A stretch of DNA of 64,000 nt from Paralvinella palmiformis (GCA_025642065.1 JAODUP010000054.1:1043501-1107500), one strand, 5' to 3'; counted from the first letter of the stretch, positions 34,388 through 47,104 are shown. Notes: generated from the sequence alone by a model not told the origin. Numbers and translations are program-made.

Positions 34388-34560
34388 ATATTAAATAATC
34401 ATAAATATTATTAAGCCAATATTATAGGCCCTACTTTGATATTATCCCCCTGCATACATTTAAATAAAAATATTTAATAATCATAAAGATTATTATATTA
34501 TACTTTGATATTATCTCTCCGCATACATTTAAGTCAACATTTTATAATCATAAATATAAC
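34388..34560. repeat. Imperfect tandem repeat of about 80 bp, about 2.3 copies
   Basis: Blocks ATTTAATAATCATAAA, ACTTTGATATTATC and GCATACATTTAA recur in the same order at about 34390-34464 and 34470-34533; a third partial copy starts at 34535. Confidence 0.85.
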
Positions 34561-34561
34561 C

Positions 34562-35885
34562 TGTACTGGGGACATTGACACAGATCGTGTGATAGTCTGT
34601 TTGTTTTATTATGAACTTATTTTTGACTATATAAAATATTGAATCAGTTCTATTAATATAAAACTATTGTATCATTCTCGTACAGAATGTATAAGAGAGT
34701 TATTAGTTTAATAAATAATTTCGTACAAAACTTGATTTTAAAATAAAGACAAGCTCATTTTCTCTATTGAGTTCAGCTAATTGAAATCCAGGAAGCTGAT
34801 CGCGGTTGAAATATGGTGGTATTTTTACACCTTGAACACAGCGTGTATAATATTAAACTTGACTGAGTGGTGTACTACCTAAAATTATCCGCTTTACTAT
34901 CTTTTATGATAAAGGGGTGTAGGTTATTTTCAGGTTCAACTTTTACTTGTTGAAATCACCGACTTTATTACAGTTATCTTGGGATTGCTACAGAACATTG
35001 TGACTATTGTTGTCATTCTAACTGCACTAGCCTAGAATTGTTATATTTTTGTAATGTCTTTTATAATTAAGTGCATATCAGGATGATATTCTAATTTTAT
35101 TTACCAATCAAGTGGCCATGATATTCTAATTAGTTCATTCAATTAACTAAGTATTAGAGGCTTTTCTATCTTTCTTTCCTAAAATATGAAATCAATAGTC
35201 TCTCTCGTTTTCTATACCACCCCCCCCCCCACCCCACAACAAAACAATAAGCAAACAAAACAAATTAAAGTTAAATATTACAATGCATATTAAAATGATG
35301 TACAGAATACGAAGGAAGGATTGTTATTGTAAATTAAGATTTTTGAAGTTTTTATAACAGGAATTGTTTTGAATTAAAATAGTACTAAATAGTTCAATCC
35401 TTATTATATTGTTTTATTAATGACTGATATTGATATAATTTGGTTAAGTATATTGTAATAATTATGAGTTATTATCTCAATAAAAACATCGTCACAATTT
35501 ATTCATAAATATTCAGTCGCCTAGATAAGTAAACTGTATGGCACAATGAAGTATCACACGGCAATCATCATATGACAGCTACATTCGCTAACATTTTGTG
35601 ACGGCTGTGAAATGGGATGAGTTGTTTTTGCTCAAGACAAAACCGACTAAACTAAATCATTGTAATATACTGTTATAAGATCATCTCGAACTATTATTAA
35701 CTAGAACACAAAATATGATATAAATATGTTATATTTTCACATTATTGAGAATGACTAGATTTGTTCAATGGCCATGATGGACTCGATAATAATGAGTTTT
35801 TAAAAGTGTTTTAATGTCTCCAATGTCCTACTTTTTCTGATTATATATAATGCATTAGTCTATATGAACTCCACTGAAATAAATG
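34562..35885. other. AT-rich non-coding stretch
   Basis: Nothing recognised apart from a C homopolymer run at about 35219-35230 (cacccc follows). Confidence 0.5.
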
Positions 35886-35889
35886 CCTT

Positions 35890-37010
35890 ATCAGGCTTTG
35901 CCTTTGTCAATGCATCCCACGAGGTCATCTCTGATGTCACCAGGAACTTTCACTCCTGTGGTCAGGCAATAAAGGTTGTCATCTGGTTCTTGGATGAATA
36001 GATTCATGGTGTTCTGGATTCCGCTGATCAACCTTTGCAAATCCGCTTTGTTTACAAAACATCCTGTATGGCTTAAGCGATTTTGAGATGTCCTCCGTGG
36101 ATTTCAATCCACATGTTGTTAACAGGTGACCAACTATCGCACTCTGAACTTACCTCGTTATCATCCATCGTCATTTTGCGGACTCCGACCGTCCAAAGGC
36201 AGCTATACCTGTTAAGCTTGAAGCAGCATCTGCATCGACAGTTTGTTCCAGTGTTATGTCAAATGGAGTTCTTGAGAAAGATCGGCTGCTTCTTTTGACT
36301 GATAGGGCATCATTCTGGAGGATATGGCGTATACCTGGATGACTGTTTTCCATATTTACCAAATTCAGGTAATATCTGACCACCCATCTCGCATAATTTG
36401 GTCGATACCCTGCAAAGAAGATTGGACACATCTCACCAAGAACGTAGATGAAAAGGTCAAAATCATTGGTAGTGTAGGCTCTGCTGAACATCAGGAAGAT
36501 GTTTACCAATCGAAGATATATCTTCCCGAACCCAGCTGTGTTCCCATGATTACCTCGGTATGTACATTCTGTATATTCAGAATATGTTCTCATCAAGCTG
36601 AGATAATCTTCATTGGAATATACAGCTTGCAAAAACTTTGGAGTGAGTTAGCTTGTTAATAGCTTCCAGCATCATGGATTGAAGACGTTCTGATAAGGGT
36701 TCTGTATCCTCAAGAAATCGACGGAAGTGAAGAATGTGGAAAGCTGTACCAAGGAGTGGATTCCATTTCAGTCAAAATATGTGGTCCACCGGATGCATTT
36801 AGTAGATAGCCAAGGACTCCAAAAAATGCCATCTCTACATGGCCCGAAGCATATGAATACATTATCAAAGAAAGGGATTCAGCAGCTTGAACCTGCATGG
36901 CTGGCTTGGCAATTGCTAAGTCATAGTGGACAACTGCATATGGATGCACAATTCCTTGCTTATGATATATTTCCAGTATATCAACTGAACCAGCAGATGT
37001 CACTTATTAT
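35890..37010 (-). pseudogene. Decayed member of an unnamed repetitive protein family
   Basis: Fragments in order on the minus strand: HPYAVVHYDLAIAKPAMQVQ; HVEMAFFGVLGYLLNASGGP; FRRFLEDTEPLSERLQSMML; LFIYVLGEMCPIFFAGYRPN with YARWVVRYYLNLVNMENSHP; FSRTPFDITLEQTVDADAAS with SLTGIAAFGRSESAK; then, after a gap, ISGIQNTMNLFIQEPDDNLY with CLTTGVKVPGDIRDDLVGCI and DKGKA. The largest open part is 153 residues (36171-36632); the rest has shifts and stops. The pattern recalls uncharacterised proteins repeated in invertebrate genomes, probably transposon-borne. I cannot name the family or its activity. Confidence 0.7.
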
Positions 37011-37524
37011 AATAATTCACAAATTGTAAATATTGGTAAAGCATAACAGGTTTCTAAGATAATAATATATTGATCAAAACACAACGTCACGTTAAATCGC
37101 AATTTTGGAATTTGAGGGTACCTCACTTTGAGGGTGATTTGTGAATAATTGTCCAAGCGGATTTTTGTAAGAAATGGATTTCTGATTTCAAGAGAATATT
37201 GTTATCAAGAAACAACCCTCAGACCTTTTGGTAAACAAAACATAAATTAAATGCCCTTAGCTCTGGGTCTAAAATGATAGTTGACAAATGGTTTCCAGGG
37301 ACAAGCTCTTTGATCAAAGAAAGGATGTTCTCGAACAGGTTAATGTCATTAACGAACGAAAATATAAGTTACGCCGTCAGCTACATATGTTTGTGGATGA
37401 ACTTCTTCTTTAATGCCCTCTCTCTTTGAGAGAAAGATGAGACTCATCATGAATTGTGGCTTCTCCGGATTCAGTTCATGATTAATTCACGATTCGTTCC
37501 AGTACCTTTTCCCACACTGCTAAT

Positions 37525-37552
37525 ACACACACACACACACACACACACACAC
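37525..37552. repeat. (CA)n microsatellite
   Basis: About 14 CA units. Confidence 0.95.
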
Positions 37553-37653
37553 TCCAATTTGAATATAATTGCTCACAGCTACATTGGATTCGTTTATTGG
37601 CGTGTAAAATTAATAGAATTGAATGATACAATCATACTGTAACAGATGTTATG

Positions 37654-37654
<1 letters not shown>

Positions 37655-37706
<52 letters not shown>

Positions 37707-37714
37707 TGTGTGAG
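37655..37714. repeat. (CT)n-(GT)n compound microsatellite
   Basis: A CT run passes directly into a GT run. The arginine/glutamate-rich ORF on the minus strand is its translation. Confidence 0.95.
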
Positions 37715-38198
37715 TGAATGAAAAAGAGTGTGCGTCTGTGTGTGTTTTGTGATACTTGTATAGTGGAACTGGCTCATAACACCAACATTTAAACTTTCTT
37801 TGAGACCTATACCTCAATAAATCTATACATAAATAAAACTATACATACACCAATCTAAATATAAAATGTTCTACTCCTCCACAAATGTGTCTAGGCTACT
37901 CATCAGTGTGTGGACACCAGCGAACAAAAAGCGGAAGCACGTAAAAACATACGATTTGACACCACAGCTCACAGTAAACAACATGTACGTGTGTTTCAAT
38001 GGTGAGTTACTACATACACAAAATAACTACTTTGACACCACAGTTTACACTGAACCGTAATTTTCAAAAGAAACCTATACATAGAACATTTCGACACCGC
38101 AGATGTTGACCTCAGCTTTATTCTGGGTTCGAATAACCAAACAAATCTTACCTATATCAATCGTATCAATAGACGTCCGACAGGTCTGGGCTCGTACG

Positions 38199-38242
<44 letters not shown>
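38199..38242. repeat. (TA)n microsatellite
   Basis: About 21 TA units. Confidence 0.95.
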
Positions 38243-38244
<2 letters not shown>

Positions 38245-38794
38245 TTTATAGGCCCATGCGCATTAATTAACATTACAGTTTGTTGAACACGTGATAAGCT
38301 GTACACTACCTATGGAAGCAGTAAAGTGACAAAGTAGCAATGCCGCACAGTGGATTGTTACTGGATCAGAACTTGGTAAATACTATGATTTACTCAAACC
38401 TCACACCTAATCCTCATATGTTTGATCACTTAGCGAACGTTCAGCCACGGCTAATTTAGCGTCCCTAAGTATATGCAGTTAGGTGTGGAGGGATCTAAAT
38501 TAAAGCGCCTATCCGTTTGATCTATTTGACCAATCCTCAAGAACAGCGGATTTCAGCGTGCCTACGCGTGCGTGTGTTAAATGCAGATTTGGCCTACTGA
38601 AGACGATCGTGTAAGGCATCATTCAGGAAGGATGACACATTGGTGTGGAATGTCTTGACTGTTGGCACTACTGGAAGACATGCATTGTAATAAGAGACAT
38701 GACAGAAGATATCAGGTCGATAGTAATGTGTCAACAACCATAAGACTGCTGAAAAGAAGAAGCGAACAGTATAACAGAGATGAGCACATACAGA

Positions 38795-38970
38795 TGATGA
38801 TTGATGTTTTACGGTCACTTTTGTGCACAAGGTAGGCTAAATGGGCCGAGCGACCTCCAAAGGTAATGAGACGAAGTGAAAGAGGAAACAACCCTCAGAT
38901 ATGTCCACGCCGGGATTCGAACACGGGTGGTAGTGATCTGTGGTCCAGCACGCTACCGCTAGACCACACC
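38795..38970 (-). mobile_element. tRNA-derived SINE (family 2), copy 1
   Basis: The minus strand has a tRNA-like head (TGGTCTAGCGGTAGCGTG A-box region, then GGGTTCGAA-like B box), a body with GGTCGCTCGGCCCATTTAG and GTGCACAAAAGTG, and a tail rich in ATC. The same order is found in four other places in the window. Confidence 0.88.
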
Positions 38971-39147
38971 ATTTGAAAACCCACCTTTTCATATTTGCTT
39001 ATTCCTTCTAAGTTTCCACTGGATCCGATAATTTTGCATGATACCTTGACTATGAGTTTATTGAACCCCTGCATTAGGTGCGCCACTGAGCTCGATTCTT
39101 TTCCAGGATATTGGCGCTATAGAAGTTTGTAATTATTATTATTATTA
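38971..39147 (+). mobile_element. LINE 3'-end fragment with ATT tail
   Basis: LKTHLFIFAYSF and a stop at about 38970-39008 is the usual C-terminal peptide of L2/CR1-group LINEs. A 3' UTR with TTGGCGCTATAGAAGTTTG and a run of ATT units follows. It adjoins the SINE copy without a gap. Confidence 0.65.
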
Positions 39148-39154
39148 AAGAATA

Positions 39155-39845
39155 TATTCTTTTATTTATATTTATTTTAATTCTTGTTAACCCTTTCTAG
39201 GCTGTGTTCCATGACAGATCGTAAGGTTTTTGACTCCACTGCTCTAATTTCTTGTCGAATATTATTCCTCATCTCCTGGAGTGATCGAGGTTTGTTTACG
39301 TAAACTCGTTCCTTAAAATAACCCGAAAGGAAAATGTCAGAAGCTGTCAAATCTGGCGATGGTGATGACCAGTTAATTTTTGTTCCACGTGAAATTAGTT
39401 TGTCTTGGAATATTCGACGAAGAAGGTCTATTGTTGTTCTTCCAGTATGAGGAGATTCCTTAAAAATTCTTTCAAAATGCGCTGCAGTGATCTACGGGAA
39501 ATGCTCACAACTTCTATAAGGTTCCAAGTTCTTATGGAAGACTTCCACGTAAACGTTCAATAGGATCATCATTTATCGCAGATCGTGGTCGTTCAGACTG
39601 CAGCAGGTCGGAAACAGACCTTTATTCTTCAAAACATCGAATGACACTTCGGATTGTTGGTCTTGGAGGACAATTCTTGGCATCAAAATGGCGGCAATAT
39701 GCTCGATGCATAAGCAAAACGGAATGGTTGTTTTACAAAATAAAATTGAACAATCTTTGTTCTTTCTACAGTCGTGTATACATGGTAAATCTACCAAATC
39801 TTTATTAAATTTAATTTTTAAAATGGCGATTTTTGCGTTACCCTG
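39155..39845 (-). pseudogene. Tc1/mariner-superfamily transposase remnant
   Basis: N-terminal part: CPPRPTIRSVIRCFEE and SERPRSAINDD (helix-turn-helix with the GRPR-like linker). C-terminal part, an open frame of about 95 codons without ATG at 39475-39185: TTIDLLRRIFQDKLISRG, NWSSPSPDLTASDIFLSGYF (the SPDLTxxDFFLW motif) and ERVYVNKPRSLQEMRNNIRQ. The central catalytic segment is lost. On the 39845 side the element ends in CAGGGTAACGCAAAAATC followed by TA. Confidence 0.8.
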
Positions 39846-39882
39846 TATTTTGAAGACTTTATTCGGCTAAGAATTTGATTTA

Positions 39883-39888
<6 letters not shown>

Positions 39889-39920
<32 letters not shown>
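39889..39920. repeat. (TA)n microsatellite
   Basis: About 16 TA units. Confidence 0.95.
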
Positions 39921-39924
<4 letters not shown>

Positions 39925-41950
39925 AAATGTTTCTATACATATTCATATCAAACACAAGTGCACTTAAAAACCTATCTCTGGGTCATTTTCTTCACATTTT
40001 ATCACAATTTTGGACAAAAACTATACGAAGTTAAGGGTATTTTTGTTTCAGAGAGAATAGGAAATATTTTATTGGTGGTTAAATATGAGAGGAGATAATT
40101 TAATAATAAAAATATAAATTGATGTACCTTCTTCCCAAATTCAAATGACTTTTGTTTTCTCCATTCACACTTTGTTTTAACCTTGGACAAGATTAAGTAA
40201 AACACAGGGAATTAAGGAGTATATGACACATAATACTGATTATAGTTTTAATTAATCTCGCCTTGATTCTTAAACATTCTAGCTCTGGGAGTTACATTAT
40301 AGTCGCCGATGTTTTTGTAAGACTGACAACATATCACTAAAATATAAACACTTCTACTCAAAGCTGGTTAATGTTATTAGTGTGACACTCGAGCTAATAT
40401 AGTATTCTAGAGGTAACCTTTATACGTGTATGAACTTATAGTATATAGACGTTGATCCGGTATAAATAGATACCTTTTTATATCTTAAGGCGTCCTTGAT
40501 ATATAATCTCACAACAACAGATCATTAACGGTTATAGTTCTTGGTTTAGAAGTTATCGCATGTGACAATTTCATCAACAACTGGCAGAAATAGACAATCG
40601 TGGGAATACTGCACCTCGTTGGTGATAGAATATTTTATTTCGTTTTAAATATATTTGTAATTATAATCTTCAAACACCAATGACTACCATCTTTATCTGG
40701 TTTATTAATTGCTAAAAATCATGGAAATAAATGATAGAAGGGAGCAATAAGCTTGTTAACACGAAGTTACTATTTGTCCATTAACATCAACATTGAACTA
40801 GGAGAAATACAATCAATCTGTTATGTACTCTATTCTTTCAATACAAATGAAAACATTCTCTTGACCATTACCTTGTCTAATTGGTTCAAGGGTAATTTAA
40901 TATTATTTAAAGATACACAAATAAGTGCAGTTGAAAATTGGTTCTCTCAGCTCTGAAATGATGAAAAGTGATGAAAGTAAAGGCTCGGATTATGAATGTA
41001 TGAACACACACACACACACACACACACACCGGAGAGAGAGACGTTTAACGTTGGCCTTAGAGGGTTTCTCTCTATGAGACATGATCAAGATGTAAATATG
41101 GTTCTGCTTAGCCCTTAATCTTTCTCGTTCCTGTTGTGATTACGTCCCTAAACTTGACGTGTCCAGCAAGAACGATTCTAGGAGGATTCAATCAAATCTG
41201 GATCTATCTCATCTTCACTCTGGTCCAATCGCCAATCATTAATATACAGAGACTACTACTTGTGCCTGATGTATAAGGATCACCAACATCTCGTAGGAAT
41301 TCAACGTGTACAAACATCGAACATACAAATCTTAGACATGACCCATCAATGCCACATTATTAGCCACTCAGATGTACCATTTACCAAAAAGATTGACAGC
41401 AGCTGAAATAACAGCTGTGATAAGATGTCTACTAGAAATAGTCGCGGTGATAAAATATAAAAGATGCTGAGTACACATTAGAGATGGCTAATGTTAACAT
41501 TATAGATGAGATGAATAATAATATGATAGATTTCCTAGCCCTTAATAATGATCGTAAGTATGTATCGTGGGAGGTCTTTGTCATCATCATCATCATAGTA
41601 ATATTACAATTATCTTCCTTATTGTTATCTCCGTATGGTCGTTATATTGACTGTTTTTGGTTGCTGTTTTTATTGTAATATTTTTCATTGTGATATTTAT
41701 TATTATTATTATTTATTTGTTTGATGTTATCTGTAGCGTTGTTTGTGATACAAACAAGCTGATAACAGCTGGCGTTGTCACGTGAATACATGATCTAATT
41801 ATAAAGAAAACTAAATTGTAGAAGTCAAAATGACTTAAGACAAAAATTATAATTTAGTAGCAAAAAACAAAGTCATATCATAACGATTGCACGAAACAAT
41901 TAATTATAGGAAAACGTTATGACTGTGCAACGTGGCTAATGATTAACGAT
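39925..41950. other. AT-rich stretch with no gene recognised
   Basis: Only short unsupported ORFs. A (CA)n tract lies at 41007-41028 and a perfect TCACGTGA palindrome at 41778-41785. Confidence 0.5.
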
Positions 41951-41952
41951 AG

Positions 41953-42022
41953 GTGATGATAATACAAATTTTACGGCCAGTTTTGGGTACATTGTAGGCT
42001 AAATGGGCCGAGCGACCTCCTT
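41953..42022 (-). mobile_element. SINE family 2, 3' fragment (copy 2)
   Basis: Contains the family body GGTAGGCTAAATGGGCCGAG (as TGTAGGCTAAATGGGCCG here) and TTTACGGCCA next to a GATGAT tail. The head is missing. Confidence 0.75.
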
Positions 42023-42700
42023 CGTCACTAATCCACTTGGAAAATATACTACTCCTGAGACTAATTCACTAGTTCTGACTACACGAAATACATAAAGTTT
42101 ATTTCATAATGTATGAACTTATATGGTTTTGTATAGCATTATGGATACACTTAAATGTCCATTTGAAGAAAAGAAATTACAAGTCATTGGCAGCTTATCC
42201 CAAAAGAGCATCTTGTTTCAACTGCATCGATTGTTTATTTATAAATTCCCTCAAACAAGCGAGTTGTTCGGATTTGAGTTCAAGAGGAAGTTTCATAGGT
42301 TACCTAGTGGCTTCGATTTTCCAATCCAGATCGTTCATACTTGACTGTCACGTATTTGAAAAGAAATATGGCCGCTTGAACTCCAGTAGGTCATGCGAGT
42401 GATGGTTTAACCAGAAACAGAGGCTGGCCAAAGACGGACGAGCGAGCATGATGAATTCGTTGAGAAAAAACCTGGGCGGGGCGATCCCATAGACGGAATT
42501 TCGTGTGATGGTGATGACAACACAGCGCGCTGTTCCCACTGTCACACATTTTCTCTCAGCGTGCTCAACCTGTTGGCTCTTCAAAAACATTTTAATGCGG
42601 GGGTATGCCCACTAAATTAATAATTTAAACAGAATGGCTATAATTGGGCCATATCATGTAGCTGGAGATGCGACTTTATTCTAGCCTAATAATTGTACTC

Positions 42701-42881
42701 GTCGTGGTCTAGCGATAGCGTGTTGGACCACAGATCACTACCACCCGTGTTCGAATCTCGGCGTGGGCATATCTGAAGGTTGTTTCATCTTTGACTTCGC
42801 TTCATTACCTTTGGAGGTCGCTCGGCCCATTTAGCCTACCAGGTGCACAAAGGTGGCCGTAAAACAGCAATCATCATCATC
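42701..42881 (+). mobile_element. tRNA-derived SINE (family 2), copy 3
   Basis: Head TCGTGGTCTAGCGATAGCGT, B-box-like GTGTTCGAATCTCGG, body GGTCGCTCGGCCCATTTAGC and tail ATCATCATCATC. It looks nearly complete. Confidence 0.9.
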
Positions 42882-43149
42882 TAGGTTAACCAGCCATAAC
42901 CTAGACAACAATAAGACAAATCTATAAAGAAAGTTCTAAGTGAGCGAGTGAGTAAATGAGTGAGTGTGTGTAAAATGACAACACCTGGGTTGTAGTTAAT
43001 TAAAAACTAAAATATTTTCACATTTAAATAGCTATTTATACACACAGTCGTTGGATAAACAAGACGCCATGTTATAGAAAAATGCATTACTCAGTTAACT
43101 ACAAGAAAAATATCACTAACCTACCTAGAGAAGCCAACCCCATTCCTTC

Positions 43150-43205
43150 TTATCAGTGTGTGTGTTTATTTGTGTGTGTTTGTTTGTGTGTGTATGTGTG
43201 TGACA
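43150..43205. repeat. GT-rich microsatellite
   Basis: Interrupted GT/GTTT repeats. Confidence 0.9.
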
Positions 43206-43319
43206 CCGGAACAATGGTCACCATCTTGATGAACCACGGGTATAAGGTTCGCCATAATTCATCCGGTCATTGCCAATGGCGGACGTTAATATACCTCACT
43301 GACACCGCTGAAATATAAC

Positions 43320-44060
43320 AAGGACAGTGTCGTAGCATCGTCGTTTGGTTGATATACTAACCCCTTCAGAGACCGGCTCAGATACAGATAACAACCTCAG
43401 TAATGGGCGGCCATTTACCGCTCCCAGCGGTCCACGCCTAGACCGGAAGCTCCAGTAATAACCAACTAAGGCCATATGGTAAGGTTAGCGAGGTCTGTCT
43501 ATTTACCGTCCGGTGTCCTCTCTTCACAAAGTTCGCCTTTCGTGTCCAATTCATCCGTCCCACCTTGTTTCGGGCATATTTTAAGCTTGCACGTTGGATT
43601 ACGCAGCCGATATGCCCTGATCTATCGCCGCTTATTGGAGTGTGTTACCCACTCGATCTCGGCAGGTTCGAGCATTGGTAAATAATATTTGGAATCATTA
43701 ATTTGCTTTCTGGGAAAAGTGGTGTCTCTCCGATGAAACTGGGAGAACGTTGGTCAGCTGACATAAGGAAGCGGCGTTCGCTCAGGACAGATGTGGCTGA
43801 ATAATGCATGGAGACTGACCCCAGTCGTTCATAGGATGACCGCTTTGGCATTTCGTAACCACGGTTACCCATCACTATAGGTCGGACATGTCTGCTTCCT
43901 GTGAGAGTTATTGACACGGCCATTTGGAGGAAATTAATGACGTCATAATGAGAACGCCTGTCTGTGGTCACTTTCAAATAGAACAACTTCCGGCGCTGGA
44001 AAAGAAATACCAAGACCCACTCTATCTATTGTCGAAGAGGCAGCCATCGTAGGACGGATA
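43320..44060. promoter_or_regulatory. GC-richer CpG-containing island, possible regulatory DNA
   Basis: About 740 bp with many CpG dinucleotides against an AT-rich background. It contains CCGGAAG and GACGTCA-like words and CGTCATAATGA near 43942. The 122-aa minus-strand ORF inside has no recognisable domain. The function is inferred only from composition. Confidence 0.35.
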
Positions 44061-44064
44061 CAAC

Positions 44065-45455
44065 AAAACACAATTCTTTATTGAAAAGCAGCAACATGAA
44101 TCGTCCGCCTCTTCCTGAAAGCATATCGTATTTTTGAGGACAAACGAATCCATTTCTTCAAGAAGGTTTACGTGTACTTCTCGGTTTCCTGTCAAATGTA
44201 TCTCGATGTTACTCCCGTTCATCAACACGCCAGCTGTGAAGGACGGTAGCCTAGTCAATAGGATAATTGTCTTTCAGTTGACGATCATAAATAACACCAC
44301 TTTGTTCACTATTATAAGACTGTGGCCATTCTGTATCTTATTTTACTTCGGTTGAAATGAATAAGAGGTTGCGATATCTTTTATACTGCTGAATAGTAAT
44401 TTTTCTATTTAGGATTGTTATTTTATTTCAAACTTGTACGTAATTGTAATATGTTGCATCAGAACGTACTGGCGTTAATTAACTTTAGTTTAGTAAAGAA
44501 TTCCAGATAGTTTCGATTTCTACACGTGGCACACATAGTAATACAAGACAACAAGTCTTGGCTGCAGTAAACTTAATCTGCCGAGTGCCAGGAAGAAATA
44601 AACAATAAATAAAAGGAAATTGTCCACACCGAGTAATAATCATATAACCATCTTCCTTTTAGATTCTTCCAGTATGTTTGTATTATGTGACTAGACGGTA
44701 CAACAATGGCAGCTAAAGTGAAATGGTCATAGTTGTTAAGAATCTTTAGATAGAGAGCGTGTTAGAGACACTAGCCTTTGTTTGGTTCGATAAAGAGAGA
44801 TGGTACAAATAGGAACCCAAACGATTAATATAACAAATGAAATCTACTTTAAATATGATCAACATGGACTGACGCTGTAAGATTCTACAAAACAGGAGTC
44901 CATCTTCAATCGTTCTCTGAGACAATAGAACTTTATGATGTATCGATGTTATTGGTGTCAGTCAACAAGATGACTCTCCGATTTCACTTCAGGTATTAGA
45001 CATCCCAGGGACAATACGTTTATGAATTCGGTATGAAATACACGTAAAACAAGTTATGAAAATCTACAGTTCTGTTCTAAAACAAGAACATTGGTTCAAT
45101 ACAATCTACCATCTCACATATCTGAAACTCAAAGTCGTGTCACGTGATTCGGTTCTAGCAATAGATTGGTTGTCTGGGAGAGCATTCGCTGGCCAAAAAG
45201 TTGAAGATTTTCAGTTCGATTTCACGACCTACATACTAGACTTTGATATTCTCAGAACTTACCCACTATTTAATGCTGGAACCATCATACTTCATGGTAG
45301 TCGAGAATGTCTCCAGTTTGTACTTGCTCATGAACTAGAATAATGTGCGCTTGTGTAATGTGTACAGTGAATCAGATTCTTGTTGACAATACAAATATGA
45401 AGTTCCCAGAAGATTTTTCTAGGATTCGTATGATAAAAGTAGCTAAAACAAGCAA
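44065..45455. other. Stretch with unsupported ORFs only
   Basis: ORFs of 73-95 aa at 44134-44355 and 45056-45343 show no family features. No repeat was recognised. TCACGTGA occurs at 45140-45147. Confidence 0.4.
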
Positions 45456-45467
45456 ACATAGAAAAAT

Positions 45468-45555
45468 TCAACCAGACAGACAAGACGGGCAACCAGACAG
45501 CCAGACAGACAGGCAATCAGATAGCCAGCCAGACAGGCAGCCAGACAGACGTGCA
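45468..45555. repeat. (CAGACAGC)-type imperfect minisatellite
   Basis: Runs of CAGACAGGCAGCCAGACAGA-like units. The QPDRQ-rich peptide is its translation. Confidence 0.92.
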
Positions 45556-45714
45556 TAAAAACAAACTACAAAATATGCGCCGAAACTCTTTGAATATCTT
45601 TGATAGTAAGCAGACGTCTGTTCTCTCTATGTTGTTAGGCTGAAGGTCGTGTTTGATCATCAGCTTTATGAATGACGTAAATTACAAACTTATGACGACG
45701 ATAGCTAGGCCAAC

Positions 45715-46330
45715 ATAGGCGGCGCTTCATTGTGCTCCGATAGCATTACGTCGGGCGCCCACTTCCGGTTTGGTCCATCCGATCCGGGAGAAGAGCGCGT
45801 CTGAGCGGAATGCTGACGGTGTCGCCCTCTGCCATACGGCAGCTCGTCGAGACATCGATCAGCGCCGAGATCACGTGGTAATACCCCGGGAGCCGTGCCC
45901 ACGGGGCGCGAGACTAACGCCGACCCTTTGCCCGCCGCGCCCCGATCGTATTAATTAAAGTCCATACAGCCGGAAGTTATTAATACCATAAATCGTGGCA
46001 CCCTCTGCCAATATGGCGGCCCCCATCAGACAATGAACGTTCGGGAACCCCGTGTGGCGTATCTCCGGAGTTAGCACTGTATCCGTTGTTGCGCTGCCTT
46101 GCCTCTAACGCCACCTTTGGCATATTTATGGGCGAGGTATCGCAATAAGCTTGTTCATGCGCGGAATAACAGCAGTCACGTGACACGGGTTTAATTGTAA
46201 ATGGCGGCAAATCATCTGCGATCGTTTAGATTTATGCATCGACACCGTAGGTATGCCCGAGTGGAAAACACGTCCCTCGCGCTACGAACACCGGAAGTGC
46301 CTGAAATAAAGGATGACATGGATACAAATG
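45715..46330. promoter_or_regulatory. CpG-rich promoter-like island
   Basis: GC-rich and CpG-dense. Three ETS-type CCGGAAGT sites (45761-45768 on the complement, 45970-45977, 46291-46298), two YY1-like ATGGCGGC sites (46013-46020, 46201-46208) and two CACGTG boxes (45872-45877, 46177-46182) occur within 540 bp. This set is typical of CpG-island promoters in animals. A small ORF starts at the second ATGGCGGC (46201, 63 aa, MAANHLRSFRFMHR), but no clear donor site follows. Confidence 0.5.
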
Positions 46331-46732
46331 ATGATATCTGGGCACATTCTGTGAGCGATGTCTCAGATTTAAGTTTAATTTTAATTTTATAATTTACATT
46401 TTAAAAAGCGGTATTTGTATAGAAATCGATGTTCATCAAAACTTTTTCCTGTCTCTTCCGTTGTTATTCACATTCAATTTATGACAGCGCAGAAGCCTCA
46501 TTCTACTAAAGAATGATTCAAAGTCATATTTGTTCCTATCGGAGAGATTTTTACTTTTTATTAGAATATATTTCTGTCCACTTCTTCTAAGCAAATTATA
46601 TTGTCTCACTACAAAGAAGTTAGGTCATTTTAGCTTTAAAACCATATTCTGGAACACAGATATTTCCATGTTATTAGACGATAAGATTGATAACTTATGT
46701 ATAATTTCTAAAGTATGTTGCGGAGACGGAGC

Positions 46733-46736
<4 letters not shown>

Positions 46737-46811
<75 letters not shown>
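46737..46811. repeat. (TA)n microsatellite, about 37 units
   Basis: The longest pure TA tract in the window. The IYIYIY peptide is its translation. Confidence 0.97.
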
Positions 46812-46813
<2 letters not shown>

Positions 46814-47104
46814 GAATCATAGTAATAAATAATATTTGAAAATATATTTAAGAAAAAAGATTTGTTTAAAGGTATGTGTTGAAGTCAAACTGACTACAGA
46901 TAATATATATTTAAACACCAATTTAAAAATCAAGAGCAAAAACTCTGTGATTATTAATAATATCTCTAATGTTCTTACTCTTGTTCTAAATCAAATATAT
47001 TAAAGTTATATTCATAAGCTTTAATGGTAGACATTTATACGGTACAGTATCCTTAAAGTCAGTCACAAAAATTTGCCGATTGAGTTCGTAGTCTAATTCT
47101 GCAC

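Noticed and set aside
43645..44013. 122-aa minus-strand ORF as a gene
   Set aside because: No domain and no splice support; it lies in GC-richer DNA where long stop-free frames are common.
46530..46832. 100-aa plus-strand ORF ending in IYIYIY
   Set aside because: Its C-terminal third is a TA microsatellite and the rest has no recognisable feature.
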